A stretch of 64,000 nucleotides of DNA, taken from Enterococcus pseudoavium NBRC 100491. GTDB lineage: Bacteria; Bacillota; Bacilli; Lactobacillales; Enterococcaceae. The position numbers and the translations under genes were made by a program. The stretch is taken from positions 147,449 to 211,448 of the forward strand of contig NZ_BCQF01000002.1 in assembly GCF_001544295.1 (NCBI RefSeq), in the 5' to 3' direction. The notes beneath the pieces are model-generated. The model did not search any database. It had not been told where the DNA came from and saw only the letters and a list, made by a program, of their open reading frames with translations. This document shows positions 51,158 through 58,977 of the stretch, piece by piece. The stretch's first letter is position 1. Each line of letters opens with the position of its first letter.

Positions 51158-51192
51158 AACAGATTTCGAATATTAATAGTTTTTTCTAATCT

Positions 51193-51203
51193 ATTGTTCG
51201 TAT
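51193..51203 (-). promoter_or_regulatory. PurBox upstream of purE
   Basis: ATACGAACAAT on the minus strand, centred about 76 bp upstream of the inferred purE start. This is the position known for the PurR-activated pur promoter of Lactococcus. Confidence 0.7.
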
Positions 51204-51212
51204 TTAACGAGG

Positions 51213-51246
51213 ACAAAAAAAGTGCGGCAACTTGCCGCACTTTTTT
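51213..51246 (-). terminator. Terminator after pbuX
   Basis: AAAAAAGTGCGGCAA and its complement, almost without loop, with a T-run on the minus strand. It overlaps the pbuX stop. Confidence 0.92.
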
Positions 51247-52537
51247 AGCTATGCTCTTTTTTATATCCATGAAATAAAAGATTTAAAATAATCGCTGATA
51301 AACTACTCATTACGATCCCGTTACCAGTAAACATTTGAACTGTTTCTGGCAATTTGGCAAATAACGTCGGCATTGCATTAAAGCCTAAACCAAAACCAAT
51401 CGATATAGCAATAATCAATAGATTTTTTTCATCGTTATAATCCACTTTTGATAACATCTTCATCCCTTGAACGGCTACCATCCCAAACATTACCAACATT
51501 CCACCGCCCAAAACTGGTTCAGGAATGATTTGCGCTAATGCCCCGACCTTAGGAAAAAGTCCCAAGATAATTAGAAAAATAGCTGAAAAATAAATCGGAC
51601 GACGGGTCTTGATTCCAGATAATTGAACCAGCCCAACATTTTGTGAAAAACCAGTATAAGGGAATGTATTGAACAAACCGCCTAAAATAACTGCTAAACC
51701 TTCTGCACGATAGCCACGTTTTAAGTCATCTTCTTTTATTTCTTTACCGATAATATCGCCCAAGGCAAAGTAAACGCCTGTCGATTCAACCATACTGACA
51801 ATTGAAATAATAATCATCAACAAAATTGAAAAAGGCTCAAACTTCGGTGTTCCAAAGTAAAAAGGTTGCGGCACGTGGAATAACGGCGCGTGTCCAATCG
51901 CAGCCAAATCTACTTGACCCAGTAATGCTGCTAAAATTGTACCTACCACTAGACCTACCAAAACAGCGATTGAACGAATGAATCCTTTTCCGAAAACTTG
52001 AACAGCTAAGATCAAAGCAATCGTTACAAAAGCTAATAGTAAATTGGTAGGATCACCAAAACTTTTATTCGTAGCATCGCCGCCGCCCATTTTCGCAATA
52101 GCTACCGGAATTAACGTCAGACCGATCGTTGTAATTACTGTTCCCGTAACAATTGGTGGAAATAGTTTTTCTACTTTAGAAAAGAAACCAGCAATCAATA
52201 CAACAAAAACTCCTGCAGCAATAATTGAACCGTAAACAGTCCCCACACCATGAGTCTGACCAATTAAAATTAGTGGCGCAACTGCTTGGATAGCACAACC
52301 TAAAACAACTGGCAGTCCGATGCCAAAAAATTTATTGACCGTCAATTGTAGCAAAGTTGCAACCCCACACATAAAAATATCAATTGAGATCAAATACGTC
52401 ATTTGCGCTTCATTAAAACCTAATCCCGTTCCGATCAAAAGGGGAACGGCTACTGCACCAGCATACATCGCTAAAAGATGCTGCAACCCTAAAACTGCTG
52501 ATTTTCCATTTCCTGTCTCGCTTGTCACTTTATGCAT
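51245..52537 (-). CDS. pbuX: Xanthine/purine permease
   Basis: 430 residues with about 12-14 membrane helices, of the nucleobase:cation symporter-2 family. Typical parts are [20 protein letters not shown] at the N-terminus, [20 protein letters not shown] and the [20 protein letters not shown] block. It imports xanthine for the transferase encoded just upstream, and overlaps that gene by 8 bases. Confidence 0.95.
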   Translation of the reverse strand: MHKVTSETGNGKSAVLGLQHLLAMYAGAVAVPLLIGTGLGFNEAQMTYLISIDIFMCGVATLLQLTVNKFFGIGLPVVLGCAIQAVAPLILIGQTHGVGTVYGSIIAAGVFVVLIAGFFSKVEKLFPPIVTGTVITTIGLTLIPVAIAKMGGGDATNKSFGDPTNLLLAFVTIALILAVQVFGKGFIRSIAVLVGLVVGTILAALLGQVDLAAIGHAPLFHVPQPFYFGTPKFEPFSILLMIIISIVSMVESTGVYFALGDIIGKEIKEDDLKRGYRAEGLAVILGGLFNTFPYTGFSQNVGLVQLSGIKTRRPIYFSAIFLIILGLFPKVGALAQIIPEPVLGGGMLVMFGMVAVQGMKMLSKVDYNDEKNLLIIAISIGFGLGFNAMPTLFAKLPETVQMFTGNGIVMSSLSAIILNLLFHGYKKEHS

Positions 52538-53111
52538 CCTCCTCGATAAATGTCACTTTACCGTCATGTAAGGAAGATATTCTTGCTAATGAAACGACTG
52601 GAATATCCATGTCTTCAATCAGCTGACGACCGTCTTGGAAAGATTTTTCAATCAAAATTCCAATTCCGGCAACATTTGCTCCAGCTTGCTGACATAATTC
52701 AATCAATCCCTTAGCGGCCTGGCCGTTTGCTAAAAAGTCATCGACTAATAAGACATTGTCCTCTGCAGAAAGGAATTTATGAGAAATAGAGATAGTGCTA
52801 GTTACTTGTTTCGTAAATGAATAAACAGATGCAGTCAAAAGTTCTTCGTCCATCGTTAAGCTTTTTGATTTACGAGCGAAGATCATTGGCACTTGCAAAG
52901 CTTGAGCGGCGTAAACGGCTGGTGCAATACCAGAAGCTTCGATCGTTACTACTTTAGTAATTTTCTTATCGGCGAATACTTCTGCCAAACGTTTACCCAT
53001 AGCGTCCATTAATTCAGGATCTACTTGGTGTGTGATAAATTCATCAACTTTTAAAACACCTTCACCCAAAACCCGGCCATTTTCCTTGATACGATCTGTC
53101 AATTCTTTCAT
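52530..53111 (-). CDS. xpt: Xanthine phosphoribosyltransferase
   Basis: 193 residues, converting xanthine and PRPP to XMP. The PRPP loop is [18 protein letters not shown], and [20 protein letters not shown] is typical of the Xpt family. The leader carries a purine riboswitch. Xpt and PbuX together form the usual salvage pair. Confidence 0.97.
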   Translation of the reverse strand: MKELTDRIKENGRVLGEGVLKVDEFITHQVDPELMDAMGKRLAEVFADKKITKVVTIEASGIAPAVYAAQALQVPMIFARKSKSLTMDEELLTASVYSFTKQVTSTISISHKFLSAEDNVLLVDDFLANGQAAKGLIELCQQAGANVAGIGILIEKSFQDGRQLIEDMDIPVVSLARISSLHDGKVTFIEEDA

Positions 53112-53245
53112 TATCTTTTTCTCCTTTTCGTTTTTTGTAATTTATCTTCACTGTCCTCAGAAAAGATAAATCCATTTTTCAAGCTAAGATACCCTTCTAG
53201 TACAAAAGTACTTGATATCTTTTTCTTGTCGTTTTTTGCTTAAGA

Positions 53246-53283
53246 CAAAAAACGCACCTCATCTGCAAAGCAAAAAAGGTACG
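53246..53283 (-). terminator. Riboswitch-controlled terminator before xpt
   Basis: CGTACCT pairs with AGGTGCG around an internal loop, then six T on the minus strand. A smaller hairpin, GTACG-TTTA-CGTAC, overlaps its 5' arm and could be the alternative fold. Confidence 0.65.
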
Positions 53284-53300
53284 TAAACGTACGATTTTTA

Positions 53301-53363
53301 CTTATAGTCTTGCGTTTACGGCACAAGGTAGAAACTGTCATCCATATCATGACGATATATAAG
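53301..53363 (-). promoter_or_regulatory. Guanine-type purine riboswitch aptamer
   Basis: Read on the minus strand: CTTATA and TATAAG close P1, P2 is formed by GTCAT and ATGAC around GATATGG-like sequence, the conserved AGTTTCTACC joins P2 to P3, and P3 is TTGTG/CGCAA with the CCGTAAA loop. The specificity base in GACTAT is C, so guanine or hypoxanthine/xanthine is expected rather than adenine. It should turn off xpt-pbuX when guanine is present. Confidence 0.95.
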
Positions 53364-53366
53364 CTC

Positions 53367-53394
53367 AACTTCAATGAAAACTTTCATTGAAGTT
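53367..53394 (-). other. 13-bp hairpin at the xpt leader 5' end
   Basis: AACTTCAATGAAA and its exact complement with a 2-base gap, ending 3 bases before the aptamer and starting about 10 bases after the inferred transcription start. It may protect the transcript's 5' end or insulate the aptamer. Confidence 0.5.
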
Positions 53395-53411
53395 TATGAA
53401 ATATGAAGATT

Positions 53412-53439
53412 ATTATAGCAGATTCCACTGATCTGTAAA
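53412..53439 (-). promoter_or_regulatory. xpt promoter P2 (proximal)
   Basis: TTTACA (53434-53439), 16 bp, TATAAT (53412-53417) on the minus strand, starting near 53405. Confidence 0.75.
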
Positions 53440-53512
53440 CTAGAATCATTTCAAATGAGAAGAATAATAGCTGAATTAAATAATTGTCTCACTTTTTCCA
53501 AAACCTACCTCT

Positions 53513-53542
53513 ATTATATAGAAACAATTCTCTAAAACCCAA
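53513..53542 (-). promoter_or_regulatory. Possible xpt promoter P1 (distal, PurR-linked)
   Basis: TTGGGT (53537-53542), 18 bp, TATAAT (53513-53518) on the minus strand. The weak -35 is typical of an activated promoter, and a PurBox lies about 74 bp upstream of the inferred start near 53506. Confidence 0.5.
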
Positions 53543-53574
53543 AAGAATGATTCGATCAATTGACAACAGTAACT

Positions 53575-53585
53575 ATTGTTCGTTT
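53575..53585 (-). promoter_or_regulatory. PurBox upstream of xpt
   Basis: AAACGAACAAT on the minus strand, same orientation and near-identical distance from the distal promoter as in purE and purC. Confidence 0.55.
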
Positions 53586-53754
53586 AAGCCGATTCGGGTA
53601 AGTAATACTTAAAATTAAAGGCAGTCTGATGATTCATTTATTTCAATGACTTTTTTTGTGATATATCACCAACGTTGGTCCCCTCTTGGTCGTTTTTTGC
53701 TCGGAATCTTTCAATTATCAGCGAGATCGATCTCTTCAAAAAGATTATGTACCT
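53586..53754. other. Gene-free stretch between xpt control region and ilvA terminator
   Basis: It holds no ORF that I support. Two 12-bp perfect palindromes stand out: ACCAACGTTGGT (53668-53679) and GAGATCGATCTC (53723-53734). Confidence 0.4.
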
Positions 53755-53791
53755 AAAAAAGAAGGCATGACAACAATTGTCATACCTCCTT
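53755..53791 (-). terminator. Terminator of the ald-ilvA unit
   Basis: AAGGAGGTATGACAA pairs with TTGTCATGCCTTC and is followed by six T on the minus strand, shortly after the threonine ammonia-lyase stop. Confidence 0.88.
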
Positions 53792-53803
53792 ATTAATTTG
53801 AAC

Positions 53804-54811
53804 CTATTTTAATTCGTTAGCAACTGAGAAATGACCGATAACATCTGTGATTCGTTTCAAGTCAACGTTTCCGCCTGAAACAACGGCAACAACTTTCTTA
53901 CCATTCACATATTGATCAACTTTTCCTGAAAGAATAGCAGCTGTCGCTAAAGCACCAGCACCTTCAACCACGATTTTTGTCCGTTGGATCAAATCTTTCA
54001 TCGCTACTTCGATTTCTTGTTCAGATACGGTTACCATATCATCAACTAAGTCTTCAACAACTTCAAAAGTAAGATTTCCTGGGAATTCTACTGCACAGCC
54101 GTCCGCAATCGTTGGTCCAACTTTATAGCCAACTTTTTTACCTTCGCGGAATGAAGCAGTCATACCATGAATATTATCAGCTTGAACACCAATGATATTG
54201 ATATTTGGATTGAATGTTTTCATTGCGACTGCAATACCGGCAATTAAGCCGCCACCGCCGACAGGTACGATTACAGTGTCGACATCCCAGATAGAATCTA
54301 GAATTTCAAGACCGATCGTTCCTTGACCTGCCATAACAAATTCATCATCGTAAGGAGGAATATAAGTCACACCAGTTTCTTCAACGATTTTTTCACAATA
54401 AGCTTTGGCTTCATCAAAGCCAGCACCATGAAGGATTACTTTTGAGCCGTAACCTTCCGTTGCTTCAACTTTAGCTTTTGGAGCAGTTTCCGGCATAACG
54501 ATTGTGCTTTCAATTCCTAATAATTTAGAAGTCAATGCCACACCTTGCGCATGGTTACCAGCTGAAACGGCAATGACACCTTTATCTTTTTCTGCTTGTG
54601 TCAGATGAGCGATTTTGTTGAATGCTCCACGGAACTTAAACGAACCTGTTAATTGCATGTTTTCCAATTTCAAGAAAACTTGTCCGCCTGTTTTAGCAGT
54701 TAAAAACATTGATTGAATTAATGGTGTCACACGACCATATTGTTTTACTACATTTTTTGCTTCATGAATATCTTCAATCGTCACAGGTAATTTTGTCATT
54801 GTCTTAGTCAT
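53804..54811 (-). CDS. Threonine ammonia-lyase, catabolic type
   Basis: 335 residues, without the C-terminal ACT regulatory domain of biosynthetic IlvA, so closer to TdcB. It deaminates threonine (and possibly serine) to 2-oxobutyrate using pyridoxal phosphate. The cofactor lysine is in GSFKFRGAFNKIAH, and the glycine loop VPVGGGGLIAGIAVAMK is clear. The start overlaps the ald stop by one base (TAATG). No branched-chain amino acid genes are nearby. Confidence 0.93.
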   Translation of the reverse strand: MTKTMTKLPVTIEDIHEAKNVVKQYGRVTPLIQSMFLTAKTGGQVFLKLENMQLTGSFKFRGAFNKIAHLTQAEKDKGVIAVSAGNHAQGVALTSKLLGIESTIVMPETAPKAKVEATEGYGSKVILHGAGFDEAKAYCEKIVEETGVTYIPPYDDEFVMAGQGTIGLEILDSIWDVDTVIVPVGGGGLIAGIAVAMKTFNPNINIIGVQADNIHGMTASFREGKKVGYKVGPTIADGCAVEFPGNLTFEVVEDLVDDMVTVSEQEIEVAMKDLIQRTKIVVEGAGALATAAILSGKVDQYVNGKKVVAVVSGGNVDLKRITDVIGHFSVANELK

Positions 54812-55920
54812 TACAAAACATCTCCTACTTCAGTATAAGGAACATCGATTGAATCTGCTAAAGCTTTAGAAACAACTTTACCATTGTAAACACTCAAACC
54901 TGAAAGTAATGATTCATCAGATTTCAATGCAGCGTCAATACCTTTTAGACTAACTTCTTTAAGGAATGAAATGTTTCCTTTTGCTAGGGCAATCGTTGCA
55001 GTTCTTGGTGTTGCACCTGGCATATTTGGAACCGCATAATGGATTACACCATATTTTGTGAAGACTGGATCAGCATGATTGGTTGGTTTGTCGATTGTTT
55101 CAACTGTACCACCTTGGTCGATCGCGATATCAACGATTACTGAACCTGGTTTCATTGATTTAACCATATATTCTTTAACTAATTTTGGTGGCTTAGCTCC
55201 AGGAATCAAGACAGTAGAAATGAAAACATCTGCATCTTTAATCCGGTTTTCTAAGTTTTCAGTGTTAGAAACAATTACTTCAACGTTATGATCTTTGTAA
55301 CGTTCTTCTAATTGTTTGATCCGGTTTTCGTTCACTTCAAGGATCACAACATGACAGCCGATGCCGACAGCCATATCTGCTGCGTTTTCTGCTGCGTTCC
55401 CGCCACCTAAGATGACAACTGTTCCCGCTTCAACGCCTTCAATCCCAGGAAGTAAAATCCCTTCACCGCCGTGTTGTTTTTCAATATAGTATTGACCTAA
55501 GTTTACTGCCCGACGTCCAGCGATGGCACTCATCGGTTTTAATAATTCTAAAACACCATTGATAGAAATGTTTTCACCAGATAACGCAGTAACGCCAACT
55601 TCCATCATTTTTTCAACGCAGGCTTTGTTTGCTGCTAAGTGTAAAAAGCCCCAAATGATTTGTCCTTTTTTGAAATAGTGGTATTCACTTTCCATTGGTT
55701 CTTTTACTTTTACGATTAAATCAGCCGTCCATGCTGTATCTGTATCAACGATTTTACCGCCCGCTTCAACATATTGTTCATTCGTAAAACCTGAACCCGC
55801 ACCTGCATTATCGTCAACCAGTACTTCATTTCCTGCTTCAACTAAAATTTTTACATTTTCAGGTGTCATGCCTACGCGTGCCTCACCTTGTTTTGGATCT
55901 TTAATTACGCCAATTTTCAC
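54811..55920 (-). CDS. ald: Alanine dehydrogenase
   Basis: 369 residues from a GTG at 55920 after GGAGTGATTTACC. It interconverts alanine and pyruvate plus ammonia with NAD. The family opening MKIGVIKDPKQGEARVGMTP, the catalytic-lysine region LIVKVKEPMESEY and the NAD fold VVILGGGNAAENAADMAVGI are present. It forms an amino-acid-degradation pair with the threonine enzyme. Confidence 0.97.
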   Translation of the reverse strand: MKIGVIKDPKQGEARVGMTPENVKILVEAGNEVLVDDNAGAGSGFTNEQYVEAGGKIVDTDTAWTADLIVKVKEPMESEYHYFKKGQIIWGFLHLAANKACVEKMMEVGVTALSGENISINGVLELLKPMSAIAGRRAVNLGQYYIEKQHGGEGILLPGIEGVEAGTVVILGGGNAAENAADMAVGIGCHVVILEVNENRIKQLEERYKDHNVEVIVSNTENLENRIKDADVFISTVLIPGAKPPKLVKEYMVKSMKPGSVIVDIAIDQGGTVETIDKPTNHADPVFTKYGVIHYAVPNMPGATPRTATIALAKGNISFLKEVSLKGIDAALKSDESLLSGLSVYNGKVVSKALADSIDVPYTEVGDVL

Positions 55921-55975
55921 GGTAAATCACTCCTATGGAATTTTTATCGAAGTTTATTAACTTCTGAACATGTTT

Positions 55976-56003
55976 AATATATCACAATGCCTTTTTTAAG
56001 CAA
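55976..56003 (-). promoter_or_regulatory. ald promoter
   Basis: TTGCTT (55998-56003), 16 bp, TATATT (55976-55981) on the minus strand. The rest of the 339-base gap to perR holds AT-rich DNA with no gene. Confidence 0.55.
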
Positions 56004-56240
56004 CGATCACAACTCAAGTGTTATTAATATCTCATTTTATTAAAATACGCATTCATTTAAACAAAAAAAAAAAGACTAAAATGCCTTTATATCAATGTTT
56101 TAAAATAAGAATGCTTTCATTTTTGTATTTAAAATTCTATTTAAAAAGTTTTTTTAACAAAAATGAAGCAAACGTTCTCACTAAATTATGTGATATACCT
56201 CATTTAGCGAGAACATCAGCTGCTACTTACAAATAAGAAT

Positions 56241-56282
56241 TACAAAAAAAGCCAAGGAATTATTCCTCAGCTTTCTCTTGGC
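56241..56282 (-). terminator. Terminator overlapping the perR 3' end
   Basis: GCCAAG and CTTGGC arms enclose AGGAATAATTCCT and are followed by TTTTTTT on the minus strand. The 5' arm is inside the last codons of perR. Confidence 0.75.
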
Positions 56283-56697
56283 AATCTGGACACAAACCAT
56301 AAACTTCTAAACGATGCTTGTTGATTTGATAACCAGTTAATTTACTTGACGCCATTTCAACATCTTCTAATCCAGGATAGAAAAAGTCGACAATTTTTCC
56401 ACATTCCGTACAAATTGCATGATAGTGTTGTTTGTTAGTAAAATCAAAGCGACTTGCTGCGTCACCATAATTCATTTCTTGAACAATTCCGATCTCCACA
56501 AACTTTCGCAAGTTGTTGTACACGGTCGCCACACTCATATTTGGGAAGCGGCTTTCTAGCGAACGAAAGATCTCGTCAGCTGTTGGATGATTTCGATACT
56601 GGATCAAATATTCTAAAATGGCATACCTCTGTGGCGTAATACGAACCCCACCGGCCTTCAATTCTTTGATCGCTTGATCAACTGCCTCATTTACCAT
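56260..56697 (-). CDS. perR: Peroxide-responsive Fur-family repressor PerR
   Basis: 145 residues. The winged helix lies in ITPQRYAILEYLIQYRNHPT and VATVYNNLRKFVEIG. The regulatory metal site residues fit PerR: RFDF (Asp), KQHYHAICTECGK (two His) and IVDF, where Asp instead of Glu separates PerR from Fur. Zinc cysteines are CTEC and CPDC. PerR uses iron-catalysed histidine oxidation to sense peroxide. No classic PerR box is evident in its own promoter. PerR is favoured over Fur or Zur, but this rests on a few residues. Confidence 0.88.
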   Translation of the reverse strand: MVNEAVDQAIKELKAGGVRITPQRYAILEYLIQYRNHPTADEIFRSLESRFPNMSVATVYNNLRKFVEIGIVQEMNYGDAASRFDFTNKQHYHAICTECGKIVDFFYPGLEDVEMASSKLTGYQINKHRLEVYGLCPDCQEKAEE

Positions 56698-56790
56698 ATA
56701 AGCCCCTCCTGCCTGTATTCTCTACTAAAATGATACTATTATCTGAGGAGAAATACTAGGCGGATTTGAAATTTAACATTTTTTATAAAC

Positions 56791-57720
56791 TTATTGGTTG
56801 AATTGGAATAATTCAGTTGATAAATAGCGTTCCCCATTATCAGGCAATAAAACCAAGACTTTTTGTTCCGGAGTCATTTCTTTCGCTACTTTAAGCGCCG
56901 CAAATAACGCAGCTCCTGAAGATATCCCTACTAAAATGCCTTCCTTTTTCGCAATTTCCCGGGCAGTCTCCATAGCGTCACTGCCCTTAACCGCTAAAAC
57001 TTCATCATAAATATTAGTATTTAAAATACTTGGAACAAATCCAGCTCCGATTCCTTGAATTTTATGAGGAGCTGGTTGACCGCCTTCTAATACAGGCGAT
57101 TCTGCAGGCTCTACCGCATAAATCTTAATATCTGAATACATCCGCTTCAATTCATTACCAACGCCCGTAATCGTTCCTCCAGTACCAACACCGGCAACAA
57201 AAGCATCTAATCCATTTGTTTCAAAGACATTAACAATTTCTTTGGCAGTCGTTTCTTCATGAACTTTTGGATTGGATGGGTTATCAAATTGTTCCGGCAC
57301 AAAACCGCCTTTTTCTTTTGCTAATGCTTCTGCTTTAGCAATTGCGCCTTTCATTCCATCTGGCCCAGGGGTTAAGACTAGTTTTGCACCATAAGCCTGC
57401 ATCAGTTTTCGTCGTTCAACACTCATCGTTTCAGGCATCACTAATGTTACCGGATAGCCTTTAGCTGCTCCAACCATCGCTAGACCGATTCCAGTATTAC
57501 CGGAAGTCGGTTCGATAATTTCCATACCAGGTTTTAATTCACCGTTTTTTTCAGCGTCTTCGATCATTCGTAAAGCGATTCGATCTTTTACACTGCCGCC
57601 AGGGTTGAATGACTCTAGCTTCACGTAAACTTGTGCCATTTCATCAGTTGTCATATTTGCTAATTTTACAATGGGGGTTTCACCAATCGTTTCTAAAATC
57701 GAGTTATAAATTTTTGCCAT
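56791..57720 (-). CDS. cysK: Cysteine synthase (O-acetylserine thiol-lyase)
   Basis: 309 residues from the ATG at 57720 ([20 protein letters not shown]). It makes cysteine from O-acetylserine and sulfide. The pyridoxal-phosphate lysine is in [20 protein letters not shown], and the substrate loop is [14 protein letters not shown]. An in-frame GTG upstream is less likely. A single-gene unit. Confidence 0.96.
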   Translation of the reverse strand: MAKIYNSILETIGETPIVKLANMTTDEMAQVYVKLESFNPGGSVKDRIALRMIEDAEKNGELKPGMEIIEPTSGNTGIGLAMVGAAKGYPVTLVMPETMSVERRKLMQAYGAKLVLTPGPDGMKGAIAKAEALAKEKGGFVPEQFDNPSNPKVHEETTAKEIVNVFETNGLDAFVAGVGTGGTITGVGNELKRMYSDIKIYAVEPAESPVLEGGQPAPHKIQGIGAGFVPSILNTNIYDEVLAVKGSDAMETAREIAKKEGILVGISSGAALFAALKVAKEMTPEQKVLVLLPDNGERYLSTELFQFNQ

Positions 57721-57805
57721 CTTACTCACTCCATTTCTTACCTTATGTAAGTTATCTTAACGAATAATGAGAAAAGATGCGAGAATTTTGTCTTTTAAAA
57801 AGTGG

Positions 57806-57824
57806 CATTAGCAATTGCCTAATG
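57806..57824. promoter_or_regulatory. Inverted repeat upstream of cysK
   Basis: CATTAG-N7-CTAATG with a central GCAATTGC, about 90 bases before the cysK start. It could be an operator for a sulfur regulator; it does not match a consensus I can name. Confidence 0.3.
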
Positions 57825-57843
57825 AACAGACTTTCCCATAAAC

Positions 57844-57873
57844 AAAAAAAGACAGAGCTGACCGCTCCGTCTT
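57844..57873 (-). terminator. Terminator after the glucosaminidase gene
   Basis: AGACGGAGC pairs with GCTCTGTCT around a short loop and is followed by seven T on the minus strand. Confidence 0.9.
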
Positions 57874-58732
57874 AAATAACAATCGTATCACCAGGCATAA
57901 TGGTTGAATCAGAACTCCAACCATTATCGGCTAATAATTGATCCACGCTAATACCAAATTTCTCGGCGATTCCCCAAATTGAATCTCCTGATTGAACAGT
58001 ATAAGACTGTCCGCTAGCTTGTGCCTGCGGAGAAACTGTAGTTGTTTGCGAGCTTTGAACTTGATCAGTCTCAGTCGTGGTTTGTACTGCCGTACCTGCT
58101 CCTGGCGTATCAAAACGTGTTAAATTATATGCTTGAATCAATGAAATCAGTTTCCCAGCATAGCCTGGATCAGTAGCATAACGCCCTGTCAAATAGACAG
58201 CCGCATCTTGATAACTATAAGTATGACTCTTTCGTGCACCCGCATAATAAGAGCTTGCTAAAAGACTCGCATGCGCTTGGAAAGATTCTCCATAGCTACT
58301 ATATACAGCAAAGGGCTCATTCATTGTCACCCACTGGCCATCTAAATATTCTTGTGTGCTCATAGTAACTGATGGACCACCGCTATATTCTTTTACGCCA
58401 AACAAATTATAGTAAGGTGCGGCTGATAATTGGGAACTACCAAAACCTGTTTCAACTAGCGCTTGAGCGACCATAATCGAGGCATAAAGATCATTTGCCG
58501 CTGAGACCTGCATCGCAGAAGCCCCTAACTGTTCGATAAAAGCCGCTTGATTTTGGGTTTGTCCGGTTTCAGCTGCTTGGGCTTTAACTGGCTCTAAATT
58601 TAAAACAGCCGGCGATAGAATCATTGCTGTTCCTAATAAAGGAATTGATTTCTTAGCTGACTTCAATCGCTTCTTCTTTTGCTGCATTCTCAAATAATTA
58701 TATTTTTCGGTACGCGTTTTAAACTGATTCAT
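57872..58732 (-). CDS. Secreted LysM-containing N-acetylglucosaminidase
   Basis: 286 residues from the ATG at 58732 after TTGGAGGTATATA. A long basic N-terminus (KYNYLRMQQKKKRLKSAKKS) leads into a signal-peptide core (IPLLGTAMILSPAVLNL) with likely cleavage near VKAQAAE. The GH73/FlgJ-type glucosaminidase domain follows (YASIMVAQALVETGFGSSQL with the catalytic Glu, then YYNLFGVKEYSGG), and a Ser/Thr/Gln-rich linker leads to one C-terminal LysM (YTVQSGDSIWGIAEKFGISV). It should cut cell-wall glycan, for example in daughter-cell separation or wall turnover. Confidence 0.93.
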   Translation of the reverse strand: MNQFKTRTEKYNYLRMQQKKKRLKSAKKSIPLLGTAMILSPAVLNLEPVKAQAAETGQTQNQAAFIEQLGASAMQVSAANDLYASIMVAQALVETGFGSSQLSAAPYYNLFGVKEYSGGPSVTMSTQEYLDGQWVTMNEPFAVYSSYGESFQAHASLLASSYYAGARKSHTYSYQDAAVYLTGRYATDPGYAGKLISLIQAYNLTRFDTPGAGTAVQTTTETDQVQSSQTTTVSPQAQASGQSYTVQSGDSIWGIAEKFGISVDQLLADNGWSSDSTIMPGDTIVI

Positions 58733-58929
58733 TATATACCTCCAAGAAACCTTTACAGAGCTCTTCATTTTTATTTACCTTATGAGTATAAGTCAATAAT
58801 AATCAACAAACAATTTAAACAAACTAATTTCGCTAATTTGTCATTATTTCGTAACATGTGTAATGAAAAAGTAGTCGTCTTGCCATTAATAACCACTTGA
58901 TTTTATCAAAGCAATCAATAAGCAGACAT

Positions 58930-58966
58930 AAAAAAAACGAAACGATCGTTAAACGATCGTTTCGTC
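58930..58966 (-). terminator. Terminator after clpB
   Basis: GAAACGATCGTT and its complement around a short loop, then eight T on the minus strand. Confidence 0.93.
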
Positions 58967-58977
58967 GTCATCAGTTT

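Noticed and set aside
56698..56760. PerR box in the perR promoter (GATAATAGTATC)
   Set aside because: It matches only part of the TTATAAT-N-ATTATAA consensus.
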